NCBI GenBank assembly: GCA_016124525.1 | Contig: WGNO01000037.1 | Coordinates: forward strand, 1 to 37,158 | Source: Nostoc sp. RI_552 | Lineage (GTDB): Bacteria; Cyanobacteriota; Cyanobacteriia; Cyanobacteriales; Nostocaceae | Reading direction: 5' to 3' | DNA length: 37,158 nucleotides | Translations under genes and position numbers: made by a program | The notes under the pieces: model-generated | Database searches by the model: none | Seen by the model: only the letters and a program-made list of their open reading frames with translations | Told to the model about the DNA's origin: nothing | Part shown: one piece after another, positions 34,279 to 37,158 of the stretch | Layout: every line of letters starts with the position of its first letter | How positions within the stretch are numbered: position 1 is the first letter of the stretch

Positions 34279-35481
34279 TTAATACTGAGACGTATTGCTA
34301 AAAGTGCGGTAGTATAACCATGTAGTAGCTTCCTTGAGGGGAAAAACCAGATATGTGAGGGGATTTATGGTCACAATAATATTGCGGTAGTCGCGTCGTG
34401 CTAAAAATAAAATACCACGAGCTACTTGCTGTGCCGACATGATTCCATAAGGGTTGAGTTGACTTTTAAAGGGTCCTAGTATTAATTTGCGAATTACACA
34501 ATTTCCTTCTAAGCGCTTGAGGGTGACAATGTTTCCTAATGTGCGTTTACTCAATTCATAAAGGGGACTTAAAGCCGGGGACACCTCAGCCTCAGAAGTA
34601 TTAACCCAAATTTCTTTAGTGGCCTTGGCTTGTGGTCCGGTGACGGTAGTTAAAAAGATATCCATTAACCGCAATACGGAGAAAGTATTCACCTCATAAG
34701 AAGCGGCGATGGCTTGGGGTGTGCGGCTACTGTATACATTGACACCATGATTGATAATCAAAATATCAATTTTTGCTAAACTATCTCTGAGTTCAGCTTC
34801 ATTACCTAATTCCCAGGAAAGGATTTTTAAGTTTGTCTGCGGTGCTAATTTTTCTGGGTTAGTTGTTAGTGCCACTACTTTAGCATTATGCCTGAGGAGT
34901 TCAGCCGCCAGTGCTTGACCGAGAGCGCCGGATGCTCCTGTCAGAGCGACGGTTTTACCTTTGAGGGATAAACTGGTACCCAGTAGTTTATCCACTAGAG
35001 GAAAGACACCACTGTAGTAGGCATTAACATCATCAAAATGATGTCGCCAGTGGTAAGTTCTATTTACCCACCACACGGAGGGAATAATTTGTAAAGGTCC
35101 GGGTAAATGATTGTAGTCTGTATCAATTTTACCGGATAGATATCGCAGGGCAGCGCCATACAAAAAGGTACAGCCGTAGACTACGCCCAACCATAACCCC
35201 ATGTGGTGAAAAACTAGGGCAATAATGGTTAAAACAGTAACTAGTAAAATTGACTCAACAATATCGTGATAAAGCTGGGAATCTTGGTAAGCTTGCAGGG
35301 AAACTATGGATAAATCCCGACGATATACTTGATGATGTTTGTTGTGCCATTTAGAGAGCCATTTGATTTCGTGACACAAAACATGGTAAGTGTCTCTGAA
35401 AACCTCGGCGAGTAATAGGGAAAACACCCCCCAACCAGCAAAGGAAACACAAGCATTCAGTAACTTAAACATAATTAACAT
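34279..35481 (-). CDS. fused fatty acid hydroxylase/sterol desaturase and short-chain dehydrogenase
   Basis: This 400-residue two-domain protein is known only from cyanobacterial-type annotations. The N-terminal membrane part (about 1-170) has hydrophobic helices and the histidine clusters HVLCH (HX3H), WHNKHH (HX2HH) and WRHHF, the di-iron ligands of the sterol desaturase family. The C-terminal part (about 175-390) is an SDR: TGASGALG nucleotide-binding motif, NHG replacing NNAG, and catalytic YELSK. Together it could hydroxylate or desaturate a lipid and then oxidise or reduce the product; the substrate is unknown. The SDR tail contains a second hydrophobic stretch. Two in-frame ATG codons (35481, 35472) are possible starts. 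It lies 128 bp upstream of tetR on the same strand. Confidence 0.88.
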   Translation of the reverse strand: MLIMFKLLNACVSFAGWGVFSLLLAEVFRDTYHVLCHEIKWLSKWHNKHHQVYRRDLSIVSLQAYQDSQLYHDIVESILLVTVLTIIALVFHHMGLWLGVVYGCTFLYGAALRYLSGKIDTDYNHLPGPLQIIPSVWWVNRTYHWRHHFDDVNAYYSGVFPLVDKLLGTSLSLKGKTVALTGASGALGQALAAELLRHNAKVVALTTNPEKLAPQTNLKILSWELGNEAELRDSLAKIDILIINHGVNVYSSRTPQAIAASYEVNTFSVLRLMDIFLTTVTGPQAKATKEIWVNTSEAEVSPALSPLYELSKRTLGNIVTLKRLEGNCVIRKLILGPFKSQLNPYGIMSAQQVARGILFLARRDYRNIIVTINPLTYLVFPLKEATTWLYYRTFSNTSQY

Positions 35482-35665
35482 AATATATTCTTATCTATTT
35501 CTTTTTATATTCGTTGCCATCATGTACTTACACAGTGGATTTTAATCGCTATTGTATGAATTTTATTAAACATAAAAAATGTGAATGTGTAAATACGGAG
35601 TTTTCGGTTATGATGTTAATTGCTACTCGAAAATGTTGTTTAATCAATGTCGTTAACCTTACTAA

Positions 35666-35984
35666 GGAGAAGCAATCAGTTTAGATGTGGAATTAATGAT
35701 TTTTGTTGCTACTTCTAATGGACTGTGTGCTCAATATCCTTAGTTTTTTGTAGACCTCCAACCCAACCCTAGATTGGTGCAACAAAGAAAGGTGGCAGAA
35801 TTCCATGAACATATTGCTAATAGTAGGAAGTACTCTCATCGGAAAATAGCATATCAACTTTGTGATACTGCTCAAATTATCTTTTTAGAGGATTTGAGTT
35901 TAGTTGTTTTGTCCAAAGGAACACTCGGAAAGCATCGTCAAGATCCTTAATGAGGGTAAAGTCCTTGGATTCCCAACGAGTTAA
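35666..35984 (+). pseudogene. tnpB: decayed TnpB (IS200/IS605-type OrfB) gene remnant
   Basis: Reading frames match three pieces of a cyanobacterial TnpB, the RNA-guided nuclease of IS200/IS605 elements. Piece 1 (from about 35672) is AISLDVELMIFVATSNG, the first RuvC block with its Asp, cut by a TAG at 35741. Piece 2, in the same frame, reads QQRKVAEFHEHIANSRKYSH and then IIFLEDLSLVVLSKGTLGKH, the second RuvC block with its Glu. Piece 3, in another frame after an abrupt junction near 35937, is VKILNEGKVLGFPTS and a stop at 35982, the normal C-terminus. The zinc-finger and last RuvC parts are missing. From memory of the family, a segment between two KVA repeats is also lost. The N-terminal third is gone. 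Confidence 0.8.
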
Positions 35985-36018
35985 GAATCCCCCATATTCT
36001 AGGGGTGGGGAGTGTCAA
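35985..36018 (+). repeat. IS200/IS605 right end with hairpin
   Basis: Directly after the tnpB stop come GAAT, CCCCC (35989-35993), a short loop, GGGGTGGGG (36002-36010) and AGTGTCAA. This matches the usual right end of cyanobacterial TnpB elements, which in active copies is also the 3' end of the guide-RNA scaffold. Confidence 0.7.
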
Positions 36019-36162
36019 AATGCCCAACATGTCCAGAAGTTGATTGTTTTTTTGATTCCGAAAGAGCCACAAGCGTTATCAAAGCCTAAATCTAGAGGGC
36101 GAAAATTGCTTTAGTTTTTGTTGTCACAATCAAACACTTGAATTATTAAGTTATTAAGTAAG

Positions 36163-37158
36163 ATGTCTCAAATCAACAACCTCTTTGTACAAAGAAACGG
36201 TATTGGCAGTCAGTACCTCCTTTCCTCCTACGACCCGGCTCAAGATGTTACCCCTAATGGGTTTGCGATTACACAAAATCAAACCCAATTAGAACTCAAA
36301 GGTAACACTTGGAAAAAAGTCGATTTCCTAAACAATTATACCATTACCGCAAATACGATCCTAGAATTTGACTTCCAAAGCACCATCGAGGGAGAAATTC
36401 ACGGCATTGGGCTTGATAACGATAATTCAGTGAGCCTGAATTGGCTATTCCGCCTCAGTGGAACCCAGGATCATCTTGGATTAGGAAACTTTGATAACTA
36501 CGTCACAGGTTCCGGGTGGAAAACTTACAAGATTCCAGTGGGAAATTTCTTCACAGGCAACTTTCGGTATCTCATCTTTAGCAACGACCATGATGTGACA
36601 TCACCTACTGGTAATGGTCAATTCCGTAATTTGAGAATTTATGAAAATAATGGCGTAACAGCAGTAAACATTCTCCCTATTAACCCAGTGCAAGGAGAAG
36701 GCAACACAGGCACAACCCCCTTCACCTTCACCGTCACCCGTAGCGGCAACACCACAGGTACAAGTACCGTCAACTGGTCGGTGACAGGTATGGGTGACAA
36801 CCCTGCTACTGGTGCTGACTTTGGGGGAACACTACCATCAGGTACAGTTACCTTTACAGCAGGGCAAACCACTAAGCAAATTACAGTCTCCGTGAGTGGT
36901 GACATTAGTTATGAAGCTGATGAAGCATTCCGTGTGACCTTATCTAATCCTGTGGGCGCCATCATCAACACAAACACCGCAGAGGGAACTATTCTCAATG
37001 ATGATGCACCACCTCCTACCCTAGACATTGCCCCTCTTAACGCAGTGCAAGGAGAAGGCGACACAGGCACAACCCCCTTCACCTTCACCGTCACCCGTAG
37101 CGGCGACACCACAGTTACAAGTAGCGTCAACTGGGCGGTGACCCTTTCCGGCGGGGCT
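36163..37158 (+). CDS. Calx-beta repeat protein, N-terminal part, cut by the window edge
   Basis: The frame is open from the ATG at 36163 (MSQINNLFVQRNGIGSQYLL) to the right edge, at least 332 codons with no stop. Residues about 1-165 form a beta-rich domain (LEFDFQSTIEGEIHGIGLDND, then YKIPVGNFFTGNFRYLIFSNDHD) that resembles carbohydrate-binding modules, although the call is by eye. From about 175 a Calx-beta repeat follows (TPFTFTVTRSGNTTGTSTVNW, GADFGGTLPSGTVTFTAGQTTKQITV, YEADEAFRVTLSNP, GTILNDD), and a second repeat starts at about 290 and is truncated. Such proteins are large, secreted, Ca2+-binding adhesins or enzymes. There is no classical signal peptide, as often in cyanobacterial type I secreted proteins. 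It lies just downstream of transposon debris. Confidence 0.9.
   Translation, partial: MSQINNLFVQRNGIGSQYLLSSYDPAQDVTPNGFAITQNQTQLELKGNTWKKVDFLNNYTITANTILEFDFQSTIEGEIHGIGLDNDNSVSLNWLFRLSGTQDHLGLGNFDNYVTGSGWKTYKIPVGNFFTGNFRYLIFSNDHDVTSPTGNGQFRNLRIYENNGVTAVNILPINPVQGEGNTGTTPFTFTVTRSGNTTGTSTVNWSVTGMGDNPATGADFGGTLPSGTVTFTAGQTTKQITVSVSGDISYEADEAFRVTLSNPVGAIINTNTAEGTILNDDAPPPTLDIAPLNAVQGEGDTGTTPFTFTVTRSGDTTVTSSVNWAVTLSGGA
36686..37142 (+). repeat. 100-bp near-identical DNA repeats inside the Calx-beta gene
   Basis: The unit at 36686-36785 recurs at 37043-37142 with 5 differences in 100 bases, at an in-frame distance of 357 bp (119 codons). The rest of the two protein repeats cannot be compared because the window ends. 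The units are visibly richer in G and C than the surroundings. Confidence 0.85.

Larger units (their letters stand above)
35482..36162. other. spacer with insertion-sequence debris
   Basis: The first 180 bp are AT-rich with no recognised signal. The middle holds a decayed TnpB gene and its right-end hairpin. After the right end, a frame at 36025-36114 reads as a basic peptide ending in a stop (LIVFLIPKEPQALSKPKS, then RGRKLL); it looks like a protein C-terminus, perhaps of another transposase, but I cannot identify it. Confidence 0.6.

Noticed and set aside
35693..35875. 60-codon minus-strand frame
   Set aside because: It is antisense to the TnpB remnant, whose protein pattern is clear on the plus strand.
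36025..36114. Basic C-terminal-like peptide after the TnpB right end, maybe a second transposase relic
   Set aside because: Too short (about 30 codons) and no family could be named, so it is only mentioned in the spacer entry.
36639..37130. Two minus-strand frames opposite the Calx-beta gene
   Set aside because: They are antisense shadows; their similarity to each other comes from the DNA repeats of the real gene.
1..37158. CRISPR array or prophage
   Set aside because: No regularly spaced direct repeats, cas, integrase or phage structural genes were seen.

Overview
The window is cyanobacterial chromosomal DNA, most likely from a filamentous Nostocales-type organism (Nostoc/Anabaena relatives). 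The evidence is at least eight HIP1 octamers (GCGATCGC), a Ycf34 gene, an LrtA-type long ribosome-hibernation factor, a BchH/ChlH-type chelatase, DUF1824, DUF4168 and CcmS-like proteins, and a DevBCA exporter. The base composition is moderately AT-rich. I recognise no rRNA, tRNA or CRISPR array.

Layout. 0.2-2.5 kb (minus): a CcmS-like protein behind a type I ABC exporter. 2.6-6.6 kb (plus): prohibitin/SPFH protein, DUF1824 protein, an 87-bp MITE-like element, an ABC-F ATPase and peroxiredoxin Q. 6.6-12.4 kb: lrtA (minus) with a strongly folded leader, lipB (plus), then a minus-strand run of methyltransferase, site-2 protease with CBS domains, a DUF4168 secreted protein and DNA polymerase III delta. 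12.5-16 kb: an ureidoglycolate-lyase-like cupin, then gene-poor AT-rich DNA with a small membrane protein, a possible degraded paralogue of it, a NYN-domain protein and a 940-bp spacer with candidate structured or small RNAs. 16-24 kb: a chelatase H subunit (plus) and a 1268-residue hybrid histidine kinase (minus). 24-30 kb: housekeeping genes (CCA-adding enzyme, ycf34, tsaB, argD), a K+ channel with an RCK domain and an MMADHC-like protein. 30.2-34.2 kb (minus): a TetR-devB-devC-devA operon behind a near-perfect palindromic operator. 34.3-35.5 kb: a desaturase/SDR fusion. 35.6-36.0 kb: a decayed TnpB element that keeps its right end. 36.16 kb to the right edge: the start of a large Calx-beta repeat protein, cut by the window.

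How the parts fit. Most genes are single-copy housekeeping functions: lipoylation, tRNA maturation (CCA addition and t6A), arginine synthesis, replication, redox defence and ribosome dormancy. The best candidate for a self-contained accessory module is TetR-DevBCA with the adjacent desaturase/SDR. It resembles a repressor-controlled lipid-modification and envelope-export unit, but that link is inferred from gene order and family knowledge. Several starts were moved from the longest reading frame on ribosome-binding-site or family grounds (prohibitin, lrtA, site-2 protease, chelatase, CCA enzyme, argD, devA).
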